This document shows, one piece after another, positions 8,253-16,446 of a DNA stretch of 64,000 nt. Every line of letters starts with the position of its first letter. The first letter of the stretch is position 1. This stretch comes from Phyllobacterium sp. YR531. GTDB lineage: Bacteria; Pseudomonadota; Alphaproteobacteria; Rhizobiales; Rhizobiaceae. The position numbers were made by a program, and so were the translations under genes. Location of the stretch: NCBI RefSeq assembly GCF_000282595.1, contig NZ_AKIZ01000022.1, positions 186,001-250,000 of the forward strand. Direction: 5' to 3'. Under the pieces are notes generated by a model. That model saw only the letters and a list, made by a program, of their open reading frames with translations. It had not been told where the DNA came from and did no database searches.

Positions 8253-9042
8253 TGCGCGCTTTCCCCAAATAGGCTTCCACAACCTGCGGATCAGCAATCG
8301 CTTCCAATGCCGGGCCTTCAGCAATTCTGGAGCCGTTGTTCAGAACAAGAATCCGGTCGCAGATTGCTGTGACAACATCCATGTGATGCTCGATAATCAG
8401 CACTGAAAGATCAAGTGCTTTTTGCGCATCCAGAATGAAACGTACCATGTACTCCTTTTCCTCCTGGTTCATCCCGGCCATGGGTTCATCAAGGACAAGT
8501 AGTTGCGGTTCAGCGGATAATGCCCGGGCAAGTTCGACGCGCTTTTGAAGACCCAGGGGAATTGTATCGACGTGTTCATCCCGGACACTTTCAAGCTGCA
8601 GGAGGTCAATGACTTCCTCGACTTTATGACGGTGCTTGTTTTCTTCTTTTTTAGCCCACCACCAATAAAACAGCGAAGCCAAAGGATTTGGATTCATGTA
8701 AATGTGACGGCCAAGCAGAATGTTATCGAGGACGCTCATGCCCCGGAACAAAGCGACATTCTGAAATGTCCGGGCTATGCCTCGCTCTGCGATCCGATGT
8801 GGCTTAAGCCCATTTATCTTTTCGCCTTTGAAATGAATGCTGCCTTCCTGTGGCGGATAGAAGCCAGTCACGGCATTGACAAGGGTGGTCTTTCCCGAGC
8901 CGTTAGGACCAACTAATCCAAAAATCTCGCCGGAATTGATGGAAACCGAGACATTCTTGAGGGCATGTACGCCTTGAAACCAGCGGCTTACATTATCGCA
9001 CACAAGGACTGGCTGTGATGAGCTTGTCGCCAGCGTCATCAT
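8242..9042 (-). CDS. Liv-type ABC transporter ATP-binding protein (LivG-like)
   Basis: A 266-aa ABC ATPase and first gene of the operon. Walker A is GPNGSGKTT near residue 45; it contains ERGIARTFQNVALF (Q-loop region, typical of LivG) and Walker B LLVLDEPMAGMNQEE. The ABC signature is degenerate: where LSGGQ is expected it has LGLQKRVELARAL, a change also typical of some LivG-like proteins in fatty/aromatic-acid gene clusters, as far as I recall. Two adjacent ATG codons (9042, 9039) could start it. It would pair with the LivF-like ATPase at the far end of the operon. Confidence 0.88.
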   Translation of the reverse strand: MMTLATSSSQPVLVCDNVSRWFQGVHALKNVSVSINSGEIFGLVGPNGSGKTTLVNAVTGFYPPQEGSIHFKGEKINGLKPHRIAERGIARTFQNVALFRGMSVLDNILLGRHIYMNPNPLASLFYWWWAKKEENKHRHKVEEVIDLLQLESVRDEHVDTIPLGLQKRVELARALSAEPQLLVLDEPMAGMNQEEKEYMVRFILDAQKALDLSVLIIEHHMDVVTAICDRILVLNNGSRIAEGPALEAIADPQVVEAYLGKARNAA

Positions 9043-9282
9043 GCACCGTATCCACGAAAACAGGGCAGGAGAACGGTTGCTTTTAGCAACGATGAAATTG
9101 ATTGGCCTTCTTGCTGGCCACGAACGAACGAATGTTCACATCTCAAACGCTTGCCTCCTCCCAAAAGCTAGCGAAGCACCCTTCGGTGCGGGACTGATAA
9201 TTCCGTCAGTATTATTAAGCTAGCAGGCATTGTGCTTTCTGGTAATATGAAAAGAGTTGAAGAGTTTGTTCGAAAGATCCGA
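9043..9282. promoter_or_regulatory. Divergent control region between the Liv/ligase operon and the LysR gene
   Basis: About 240 bases without a gene. It contains two copies of the 8-mer AAGCTAGC at 9165-9172 and 9217-9224, 52 bases apart (close to five helical turns), and a small GCACC-CTTC-GGTGC hairpin between them at 9176-9189. LysR regulators usually bind such divergent regions at paired sites; which bases are bound here is inference. Confidence 0.4.
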
Positions 9283-10176
9283 ATGCATCCCAACCTCGTC
9301 GACCATCTGACGGCTTTTGTGCTGGTCGCAGAAACCGGCAGTTTTTCTGCTGCCGCCCGGCTCCTAAATCGTGCGGTTTCTTCAGTAAGTTATTCCCTTA
9401 CTCAGCTGGAAGCGCATTGTGGATTTGCTTTGCTGGAGCGTGGAACCAAAGTTTCAGAACTCACTGAACAGGGACGGGCTTTATTCGCAGAAGCCAAATC
9501 GGTGGTAGAGCGGGCACAGCGATTCACCACACATGCTGCATCACTCGAAAAGGGACAAGAAACCCGCATCCGCATTGCAGTCGATGTGCTTTTCCCATCT
9601 GGCCCTTTGTACCGGGCGCTTCAAGACTTTGCAGCCATCAATCAACGGGTGCGGCTGCAGATATTTACGAGCTCACTGAACAGCCTTTGGGATGATTTGC
9701 GAACCGGAGTGATTGATTTCAGTTTCGCTCTCCTGCCTGCTATTCCGTTAGACATGGAGGGTCGTTCCTTTCATCAGGTCAGTCTTCGACCGGTAGCAGC
9801 GTCAAGTCATGCTCTCTCAAAAAATACGCAACCGCTTGTGATGGCGGACTTTCAACGCGAACGGCAAATTTATTATATCGGCTCCTATGGATTGGATATG
9901 GAGCGCAGCGGGCGTGTGTTCAGCTCGGATGTTTGGACGTCGAACGATCTGCAACATATTAGAGATATGGTTGGTCATGGTCTTGGCTGGTGCTTCGCGA
10001 CAGATGATTTTTTTCAGGAGGAAGTGGATGCGGGTCGTGTTTGCAGGCTCCACAGCGATGACGTCCAGTTGAATCCTACCCGCACGATTGGTGCAGTTTG
10101 GCCGATTGATCGGCAGCCAGGTCCTTTGGGTAAGACACTTATTGATATGATCGCTGCTGAACTGACCCAGCCTTAG
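9283..10176 (+). CDS. LysR-family transcriptional regulator
   Basis: A 297-aa LysR-type regulator. The N-terminal winged helix is clear (FVLVAETGSFSAAARLL, then SSVSYSLTQLE as recognition helix), followed by a linker and a periplasmic-binding-protein-like effector domain (residues about 90-295). The frame extends upstream to a GTG at 9232 and an ATG at 9247, but starting at ATG 9283 places the helix-turn-helix at the usual distance from the N-terminus; none of the candidates has a strong ribosome-binding site. It is divergent from the Liv/ligase operon, which is the obvious target, with the operon's substrate or its CoA ester as likely effector. Its stop overlaps the stop of the convergent MaoC gene by four bases. 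Confidence 0.85.
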   Translation: MHPNLVDHLTAFVLVAETGSFSAAARLLNRAVSSVSYSLTQLEAHCGFALLERGTKVSELTEQGRALFAEAKSVVERAQRFTTHAASLEKGQETRIRIAVDVLFPSGPLYRALQDFAAINQRVRLQIFTSSLNSLWDDLRTGVIDFSFALLPAIPLDMEGRSFHQVSLRPVAASSHALSKNTQPLVMADFQRERQIYYIGSYGLDMERSGRVFSSDVWTSNDLQHIRDMVGHGLGWCFATDDFFQEEVDAGRVCRLHSDDVQLNPTRTIGAVWPIDRQPGPLGKTLIDMIAAELTQP

Positions 10177-10628
10177 ATTTTCTCAGTTTCTAGTTTCACG
10201 ATAAGGATGTGGTCAGCAGCGAGGACAACTTCATCATGTTGGTTGAGAACCTCGCACCGCTCGACGACACGGCCGGAATCCGGACGCTTCGGATCATCCT
10301 CTTTGGAGCTGATGGTTACTCGTGTGCGGATGGTATCTCCGATATGGACTGGCCTGACAAAACGAAGCCGGTCGTAACCGTAGGAAAAGGCCACTGGATT
10401 AATCAGCGATGCGGTCAAACCTACGCCAATCGAAAAAACCATGGTGCCATGTGCAATACGCTGACCACCGGGGAGTGACTTGGCAAATTCCGCATCCATA
10501 TGATGTGGGAAGAAATCACCTGTATGCCCTGCGTGAACGACAAAATCCGTCTCGGTAATCGTACGTCCGGTTGTGACGCGAACATCACCTATCTGATAGT
10601 CATCAAAGTACAGCGTTTGCTCAGCCAT
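10173..10628 (-). CDS. MaoC-like (hotdog) hydratase/dehydratase
   Basis: A 151-aa single-hotdog protein of the MaoC / (R)-specific enoyl-CoA hydratase family. The hydratase motif is recognisable as HAGHTGDFFPHHMDAEFAKS near residues 30-50, keeping the catalytic Asp and His though the usual Asn is Phe; GGQRIAHGTMVFSIG follows. Known members add water to, or remove it from, CoA thioesters. The ATG at 10628 overlaps the TAA of the upstream Gfo/Idh gene (TAATG), so the two are co-translated; the longer frame is an artefact. Last gene of the seven-gene CUT1 operon. A CoA-ester enzyme in a sugar operon is unusual and matches the CaiB CoA-transferase encoded nearby at 18362. Confidence 0.85.
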   Translation of the reverse strand: MAEQTLYFDDYQIGDVRVTTGRTITETDFVVHAGHTGDFFPHHMDAEFAKSLPGGQRIAHGTMVFSIGVGLTASLINPVAFSYGYDRLRFVRPVHIGDTIRTRVTISSKEDDPKRPDSGRVVERCEVLNQHDEVVLAADHILIVKLETEKI

Positions 10629-11707
10629 TAGGACCTCGGGGAAATTTGAGAAATGGGTGTGGCTGGATTGGCAGATGAAACGTAGGCGGCTTCGACCAAA
10701 GCCATCGTGTGCCAAGCATCTTCAACGGAACTTTCAAGCTTGCTGTCTTCGCCACTGGCGAAGCGCTGTAAATTAGCCATCCTGTTCATGAAGGCGTCGG
10801 GAAACCATGACCCTTGTAATGGTACATTAATCCAGCTGTCCCCACCCTTTGGAAAAATTTCTAGAATATCAGATTCACCGCGTGGATAATCAAGGTTTAC
10901 GCCGAGTTTGAGATAGGCGGCGCCTTCCGTACCCGAGATACGGAACTCGCAAGCCTGATATTTACGGCCAAATCTGTGGTCATGATTGACCGATATCGCG
11001 CATCTTGTCGTTTCACCGTAATCAAGAATGGCGCTTGTCCGGGTCTGGGCAACGTCGTGTGAAGGATGCCCAAGTGTTTTGGCATGAACACCGAGTGGAT
11101 TGCCGAGAATATCGCGGATAAAATCGAGATAGTGAATGGAGTGCATGGCGATTTCGATACGCGGTAAACCTTTGAGGAAAGGCCAAAGATTCCAAGGTGT
11201 ATCCAATGCGAGCCAGGCGTCAAAATCGACCACATCACCAAGATAACCTCTGCCAATCGCATCTTTCAGCGCTAGCATCATTGGCGCAAAGCGCAGTTGG
11301 AAATTGATGGCGGCATTGAGTTTTTTGTGTCGGCTCAGTTGGAGAATATCAGTCGCCTGCTTCAGATCGGTACCCATCGGCTTCTGGATCAGAACGAAAG
11401 AGCTGTCAGCAAGTGCGTTTAAGACGAAGGCGTGCTGGGATGGAGGAGTGGCCAAGTCAAAAATTGCTTCTGGCACGGCTGCAGCTTCTTCAATCGTTGC
11501 AAATGTCTTTACCTCCCACGCATCAGCCAATTTTTGAGCCTTCGCCAGGTCCGGGTCATACAATCCGGCGACTGGAAATCTGCCGTTTCGATATGCCGGA
11601 AAATGCGCATCATTGACGATACTTCCAGCGCCGAAAATAACGATCGGACGCGGTTCCGCAGGTCTTGGCCAGAATTGACGAAGCGCTGTGGGCTCAAAAT
11701 CAATCAT
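10628..11707 (-). CDS. Gfo/Idh/MocA-family oxidoreductase
   Basis: A 359-aa NAD(P)-dependent dehydrogenase of the glucose-fructose oxidoreductase / inositol dehydrogenase family. The N-terminal Rossmann fold shows IVIFGAGSIVNDAHFPAY near residue 25; the family's EKP motif reads QKPMG near residue 110; a helix with MHSIHYLDFIRDILG near 190 corresponds to the catalytic His region. Such enzymes oxidise a hydroxyl of a sugar, inositol or sugar acid. ATG 11707 overlaps the end of the mutarotase gene by eight bases. Context (sugar importer, mutarotase) suggests it oxidises the imported sugar, perhaps to a lactone or ketosugar. Substrate unknown. Confidence 0.85.
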   Translation of the reverse strand: MIDFEPTALRQFWPRPAEPRPIVIFGAGSIVNDAHFPAYRNGRFPVAGLYDPDLAKAQKLADAWEVKTFATIEEAAAVPEAIFDLATPPSQHAFVLNALADSSFVLIQKPMGTDLKQATDILQLSRHKKLNAAINFQLRFAPMMLALKDAIGRGYLGDVVDFDAWLALDTPWNLWPFLKGLPRIEIAMHSIHYLDFIRDILGNPLGVHAKTLGHPSHDVAQTRTSAILDYGETTRCAISVNHDHRFGRKYQACEFRISGTEGAAYLKLGVNLDYPRGESDILEIFPKGGDSWINVPLQGSWFPDAFMNRMANLQRFASGEDSKLESSVEDAWHTMALVEAAYVSSANPATPISQISPRS

Positions 11708-12029
11708 GATGGAATACCTCATCCATCATCGCCCACCATTCGCCTTCCTTGCGGGTTGCTAGCGGTTGTTGGCAAGGCATGCAAACGGCCCACCATTTCT
11801 TGTTATCGATATTGGCTGCCATCTTCGCCATATCGTCATCGAAATCATTGCCGTGATATTCCCAAGACCCAAAGAGAAGATTCTCTGGCTCACGCAGATA
11901 GATCGAATAGTTGCGAATATTGCAGCTTGATATAAGTGCCAAAATTTCGGGCCAAACGGCCGCATGTAGCCGCTTGTATTCGTCTATTTTTTCAGCCTTT
12001 AGTCCGATTACCATGCCCATTCGCTGCAT
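11700..12029 (-). CDS. L-rhamnose mutarotase-like protein (RhaM/DUF718 family)
   Basis: A 109-aa protein of RhaM size with the family's pattern: RMGMVIGLKAEKIDEYKRLH at the start, AVWPEI, NIRNYSIYL, and a tryptophan-rich end (NKKWWAVCMPCQQPL, EGEWWAMMDEVFHHD). RhaM interconverts the alpha and beta anomers of L-rhamnose; relatives act on L-fucose. The His and Tyr residues that position the sugar seem present (YKRLHA, NYSIYLR). Start ATG 12029 has GGGGAA upstream. Its place between the importer ATPase and the oxidoreductase implies the imported compound is a free reducing sugar, possibly a deoxyhexose. Confidence 0.85.
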   Translation of the reverse strand: MQRMGMVIGLKAEKIDEYKRLHAAVWPEILALISSCNIRNYSIYLREPENLLFGSWEYHGNDFDDDMAKMAANIDNKKWWAVCMPCQQPLATRKEGEWWAMMDEVFHHD

Positions 12030-12041
12030 AACTATGTTCCC

Positions 12042-13139
12042 CTAATCACGCAGCGTTTTGCCAGTTTCAGCGTGGAACAGATGCGCGCGAGACAGATCAA
12101 AACTAAGAGTCACGATTTCGCCCGTTTCAAGCTTTCTCGGGTTGAGCATGCGCGAAACCCATTCCCGGTCATTAAACTTGATGAAGACCAATGTTTCATT
12201 GCCGAGCGGTTCGGTTATCGCAACCGGTAGCTCAGCTTGATGCAGATTTTCTACTGTTCCTGCATGAAGGCCGTGCCCGGTAGGGTAAATATCGTCAGGA
12301 CGAATGCCGAAAGTAACCTTTTGCCCTACCTGCAGCTTGGTCCGAAACTGCGATGGAATGGGTAGACTCTGGCCACTCTTGAACACCAGTTTTCCATCAT
12401 CAACAGTCGCGTCATCAAGGTTCATTGGTGGAGAGCCAATGAATCCTGCGACGAACTTCGTATCTGGTCGCTGGAAAACCTCTTCCGGAGTGCCGACCTG
12501 TTCGATATAGCCATCTCGCATGATGACGATACGATCGGAAAGCGTCATTGCTTCGACCTGATCATGCGTGACATAGATCATGGTAGATTGCACTTTGGCG
12601 TGTAGTTTTTTTATTTCGGTACGCACTTGCGTGCGTAGCTTGGCATCAAGATTTGAAAGCGGTTCATCAAACAGGAAGACATCCGGGTTGCGCACAATTG
12701 CACGGCCCATGGCAACACGTTGACGCTGGCCACCCGAGAGTTGAGAGGGGCGACGCTCAAGATAAGGCGTGAGGTCCAGTATAGAGGCGGCTTCCGCCAC
12801 ACGCATCTTTATCTCGTCTTGATTTTTACCCGCGATCTTTAATGAAAACCCCATGTTTTCACCGACAGTCATGTGCGGATAGAGTGCATATGACTGGAAG
12901 ACCATGGATATATTGCGTGCTCTGGGTGGGAGGTCGTTCACCGGCTTTCCGGCAATCTCGATGACACCGTCACTGATATCCTCAAGTCCGGCAATCATTC
13001 TAAGTGTTGTCGATTTTCCGCAACCGGAAGGGCCAACCAAAGCGATGAATTCGCGATCCTTTACCTCAAGATCGATGCCATGGACTACTTCATGTGTACC
13101 GTAGCGTTTGACGAGTTTTTTGAGCGTAACAGGTGCCAT
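12042..13139 (-). CDS. CUT1 sugar ABC transporter ATP-binding protein (UgpC/MsmK type)
   Basis: A 365-aa ATPase: nucleotide-binding domain (Walker A GPSGCGKST near residue 38, signature QLSGGQRQRVAMGRAIV near 135, Walker B VFLFDEPLSNLDAKLR) followed by a C-terminal TOBE/OB domain (from about residue 240) as in UgpC/MalK. Start ATG 13139 is three bases from the stop of the upstream permease gene; the 39-codon upstream extension runs through the permease and is rejected. It powers the two permeases encoded immediately upstream. Confidence 0.92.
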   Translation of the reverse strand: MAPVTLKKLVKRYGTHEVVHGIDLEVKDREFIALVGPSGCGKSTTLRMIAGLEDISDGVIEIAGKPVNDLPPRARNISMVFQSYALYPHMTVGENMGFSLKIAGKNQDEIKMRVAEAASILDLTPYLERRPSQLSGGQRQRVAMGRAIVRNPDVFLFDEPLSNLDAKLRTQVRTEIKKLHAKVQSTMIYVTHDQVEAMTLSDRIVIMRDGYIEQVGTPEEVFQRPDTKFVAGFIGSPPMNLDDATVDDGKLVFKSGQSLPIPSQFRTKLQVGQKVTFGIRPDDIYPTGHGLHAGTVENLHQAELPVAITEPLGNETLVFIKFNDREWVSRMLNPRKLETGEIVTLSFDLSRAHLFHAETGKTLRD

Positions 13140-13141
13140 AA

Positions 13142-14008
13142 TTACCCTTTCACCGCGCCAAAGGTCAGGCCGCCGACGAGATGTTTTTGAATGATGAATG
13201 TGAGTGTAAGTGCCGGAACAATCATAACGACGGCAAGCGCACACATGCCACGCCAATCAATGGTGAACTCGGCTGTATAGTCGAGCAATCCAACCGGCAG
13301 AGTCTTGGAATTCACCGAACGGGTGATCTGCGAGGCAAGTGCATACTCATTCCAGGATGTAAGAAAAGCAAAGATGCCTGCTGAAGCAATGCCAGGCCCA
13401 GCAAGTGGAAATTCAACCTGCCAGAATGCCTGCCAGCGCGTGCATCCATCAATCTGTGCGGCTTCTGCTAAATCTCGAGGCACCTGTCGGAAGAAGCCGT
13501 CAATCAGCCAGATCGTGAAGGGTACATTCAGTGCAACATAGGTGAGGATCATTGCAAAATGGGTGTCTATGATACCGGTTCGCGCAAACAGCATGAACAA
13601 TGGAAGCGAAAGCGCAATGCCGGGCACTGCACGGGTCAACATGAAGCCGAGAAAGATTGCGGACTTGGCTTTGAAACGATAGCGGGCAAACGCGTAGCCC
13701 CCGGACATGCCGATAGCGACGGCAATGATTGTCGATGTGATTGAGATAATCAGCGAATTGCGAAAATAGTTCCAGACTGGAATTCCGCCTTCGCCTACGC
13801 CGGAAAACATGGCACGATAGGCGTCCAGTGAAACATCCTGTGGAATCCAGATTGCGGGTTTCGCCATGATTTCGACTGTTGGTCGCAGCGAACTGAGAAC
13901 GATCCATAAGCCAGGCAGGCAGATGATCAGCATGGCTATGAACAAGCCCAGAATATGGGCCACGCTCAATAGACGTTTTTTGAGGCGATGAAGTGTATTG
14001 GTATCCAT
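13142..14008 (-). CDS. CUT1 sugar ABC transporter permease (MalG/UgpE type)
   Basis: A 288-aa inner-membrane protein with about six transmembrane segments, the first around residues 16-38. The EAA loop that docks on the ATPase is readable as DLAEAAQIDGCTRWQAFWQV near residue 190, and it ends in the usual LVGGLTFGAVKG. Start lies one base beyond the stop of the partner permease gene, so the two are translated together. Confidence 0.92.
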   Translation of the reverse strand: MDTNTLHRLKKRLLSVAHILGLFIAMLIICLPGLWIVLSSLRPTVEIMAKPAIWIPQDVSLDAYRAMFSGVGEGGIPVWNYFRNSLIISITSTIIAVAIGMSGGYAFARYRFKAKSAIFLGFMLTRAVPGIALSLPLFMLFARTGIIDTHFAMILTYVALNVPFTIWLIDGFFRQVPRDLAEAAQIDGCTRWQAFWQVEFPLAGPGIASAGIFAFLTSWNEYALASQITRSVNSKTLPVGLLDYTAEFTIDWRGMCALAVVMIVPALTLTFIIQKHLVGGLTFGAVKG

Positions 14009-14009
14009 T

Positions 14010-14906
14010 TTACCACTCCGCTCCGATTTGCTGGCGCGCAGCGGCTAGTTTGCGAAAGAAATAGACGGTGAACAGGATCGACAGCAGGATAGCGATGTAG
14101 CCCATCGCGTTCGCCATACCCATACGTGCGTCGCTGTAAGCAGTTCGACCAATCAACGTCCACAACAGCTCCGTCCGCTTGGCCGGACCGCCGTCAGTCA
14201 TGATTTTTACAATGTCATATGCGCGTGCAACATCCAGCGAACGAATGGTCATGGCGATGAAGGCGAAGGGCATAATGTACGGCCATATGACATAGCGAAA
14301 TGTCTGCCAGGGAGTACAGCCATCAACGTTTGCAGCCTCGATAGGATCTTTCGGCATCGCCATCAAACCAGCCAGAATAAGGATCGCAAACACGGCAGTT
14401 GACGACCAGACCTCAGCAATAATTATCGATAACAACGCAAGGTTTCCGTCGATCAGCCAAGGTATTGCACGATCAGTTAATCCCAGTGACTGCAAGGCAT
14501 TATTGACAAACCCGATATTGTCGTTGAACAGGAACTTGAATTGAAACCCAACCAGAACTGGTGAGAACATCATCGGAAACATCATCATCGTGCGTAGAAT
14601 ACGCTGGCCTCGAGTGGCCTTGTTAACCAGCATTGCCAAGCCCAGTCCGAGAAACATTTCGGCATTGAGTGCAATTGTAAGCAGGAGCACCGTTCGCCCG
14701 AAGGCTACCCAGAATTCCCAGTTGGTAAGCACAGCGATGTAGTTGCGCAGACCGATGAATACCCAAAGCGATTCCGGTTTCGTCAGACGAAATGGTGTGA
14801 AGCTCGAGTAAAAAGAAAACAAAAGCGGCACACCAACTACTGCCGCCAGCACGATGATGGCCGGAAGCAGAAGCAAAACCGGTGCTGACAGCTTGAGAAA
14901 CTTCAT
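14010..14906 (-). CDS. CUT1 sugar ABC transporter permease (MalF/UgpA type)
   Basis: A 298-aa inner-membrane protein with six predicted transmembrane segments, starting with a hydrophobic segment at residues 8-32. The EAA loop reads DPIEAANVDGCTPWQTFRYV near residue 185. It partners the MalG-type permease that follows after one base. A strong stem-loop (14934-14963) separates it from the binding-protein gene upstream. Confidence 0.92.
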   Translation of the reverse strand: MKFLKLSAPVLLLLPAIIVLAAVVGVPLLFSFYSSFTPFRLTKPESLWVFIGLRNYIAVLTNWEFWVAFGRTVLLLTIALNAEMFLGLGLAMLVNKATRGQRILRTMMMFPMMFSPVLVGFQFKFLFNDNIGFVNNALQSLGLTDRAIPWLIDGNLALLSIIIAEVWSSTAVFAILILAGLMAMPKDPIEAANVDGCTPWQTFRYVIWPYIMPFAFIAMTIRSLDVARAYDIVKIMTDGGPAKRTELLWTLIGRTAYSDARMGMANAMGYIAILLSILFTVYFFRKLAAARQQIGAEW

Positions 14907-14933
14907 GTGAAACCTGATCGCAAAGGGAGTAAC

Positions 14934-14963
14934 GGCGATGCAGCAGAATTTTGCCGCATCGCC
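14934..14963 (-). promoter_or_regulatory. Intercistronic stem-loop between binding-protein and permease genes
   Basis: On the minus strand GGCGATGCGGCA pairs with TGCTGCATCGCC over 12 positions, with one G-U pair in RNA, around a six-base loop. It begins six bases after the binding-protein stop and has no T-run. In many importer operons such a hairpin partly stops transcription or protects the upstream mRNA, giving more binding protein than permease; that role is inferred here. Confidence 0.55.
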
Positions 14964-14969
14964 AGGAGT

Positions 14970-16283
14970 TTAAAGCTTGCCGGCGTCTTCCAGGATGCCA
15001 GTTGCCTTGGCCGCCGCTGCGTCCAGCGCTTCTTTGGATGTCTTGTCTCCTAGAATGGCTGCCTGCAGTTCGGGATATACGGAGTTGGAAATTTCGATCC
15101 ATTCGGCAAGCGGGGGGACGGGGAAAGCATTCTTCGCGGCGTCTTGGAATGCGCTCAAGACTTCGGTCTTGTACGCGTCACCTTTTGCAGCGTTGATGTT
15201 ATATTCCCAAACGGCCGAACGGCTTGGTAATGGTCCTGCCGCCGATTCCAGTTTCTGACTGTCTTCATTGGTCAGCCACCACACAAGCGATGCCGCAGCT
15301 TCCTTATTCGCGCAGGATTCAGTTACCGAGAATCCATGGAAACCTGACCAGCCGGTGCGCTTGCCTGATGAACCAGATGGCTGGACTTTTACACCGACAT
15401 TCCCCGCAACCTTCGATGATTTGGGATCGTTGAAGAAAGTTGCCCAGCCCGGCCAATCGAGATTGAGTGCGACTGATCCAGACGCGAAGCCTTGGCCCAG
15501 ATCGTCCCAAAGATAATTGGTCGTCCCGGCAGGAACAGCTTTATCTTTGTAGAGTTTCACGAACCAGTCGAGCGCACGAATGCCCGCTTCAGAGTTGAAT
15601 GCCGGTTTGCCATCTGCATCGATATATTCACCACCCTCTGCGATCAGCATCTCGTAGAAGCGGCCATTGATAGCCTCTTCCTTGCCTGCAAATTGTGTGC
15701 CGTAAAAATTGGGTGGATCGGCAAAGAATTCTGCCTGGTCGGTCACTTGGGCCCATGTATCAGGGGGCGTAAGATCATAGCCATATTTTGCTTTGAATGC
15801 GGTCTTTCTGGTTTCGTCCTGATACAAGCTTTTCTGATAATAGAGAGCTGAAACGTCGAACTGAGCACGCGGCAACATCACCAGCTTGCCATCCAGTGTC
15901 GATGCCTTGATCAATGATGGAACAAAAGCTGCGAGTTCCTCGGCAGGAACCAGAGGCGTCAAATCCGTATAGATATCGGGGTACTGTGGAGCGAACGACG
16001 AATGGTTTGATCCGACGCACCAGGAGATGCTTCCTGTGGCTATGTCAGATTTGATTTCCTTATCAAGCTCGAAGTGGTTTTTCTTGGATAGTACGTTGAC
16101 CTTTGCACCGGTCAGTTTCTCCCATTCACCGATACGCTCATAAAGCTTTTCATACTGCTGTCCGCCGATGAGTTTGGCATCAATAGTCACGCCATCAAAC
16201 TTGCCGGGTAATTCTACAGCCATGGTTGCAGCAGGTAGTATCAAAGCGATTATTCCGGCTGAGACGCCGGTGACCAGTTTCAT
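14970..16283 (-). CDS. CUT1 sugar-binding periplasmic protein
   Basis: A 437-aa family-1 solute-binding protein. From ATG 16283 (GGGAGG upstream) the N-terminus is a Sec signal peptide: Lys, a hydrophobic core of about 15 residues, then ATMA and mature VELPGKFDG. The mature part has WEKLTGAKVNV near residue 50 and a C-terminal TNEDSQKLESAAGPLPSR, both typical of sugar binders. It is first in the operon with two permeases, ATPase, mutarotase, oxidoreductase and MaoC hydratase. Ligand unknown; the mutarotase neighbour points to a free sugar, perhaps a deoxyhexose. Confidence 0.9.
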   Translation of the reverse strand: MKLVTGVSAGIIALILPAATMAVELPGKFDGVTIDAKLIGGQQYEKLYERIGEWEKLTGAKVNVLSKKNHFELDKEIKSDIATGSISWCVGSNHSSFAPQYPDIYTDLTPLVPAEELAAFVPSLIKASTLDGKLVMLPRAQFDVSALYYQKSLYQDETRKTAFKAKYGYDLTPPDTWAQVTDQAEFFADPPNFYGTQFAGKEEAINGRFYEMLIAEGGEYIDADGKPAFNSEAGIRALDWFVKLYKDKAVPAGTTNYLWDDLGQGFASGSVALNLDWPGWATFFNDPKSSKVAGNVGVKVQPSGSSGKRTGWSGFHGFSVTESCANKEAAASLVWWLTNEDSQKLESAAGPLPSRSAVWEYNINAAKGDAYKTEVLSAFQDAAKNAFPVPPLAEWIEISNSVYPELQAAILGDKTSKEALDAAAAKATGILEDAGKL

Positions 16284-16330
16284 CAAAGGAACCTCCCAGT
16301 TCGACAGGCGGTTTAGCGCCCGATTCATCT

Positions 16331-16348
16331 TATCTCATATATAAGATA
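16331..16348. promoter_or_regulatory. Candidate IclR-type operator (palindrome)
   Basis: TATCTCATATATAAGATA is palindromic at 16 of 18 positions. It lies 48 bases upstream of the binding-protein start on one side and about 100 bases from the IclR gene on the other. A very similar sequence is found at 19569-19586 upstream of the CaiB gene, suggesting one regulator for both operons. Confidence 0.55.
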
Positions 16349-16446
16349 TCAATTCATATACAAACATTGACGGGGAGGGGTGTCAACATACAAAAGGGAA
16401 TATCTGAATCAGCAATTCATCATTGCGGACATTGAGGGAGAAGCGG

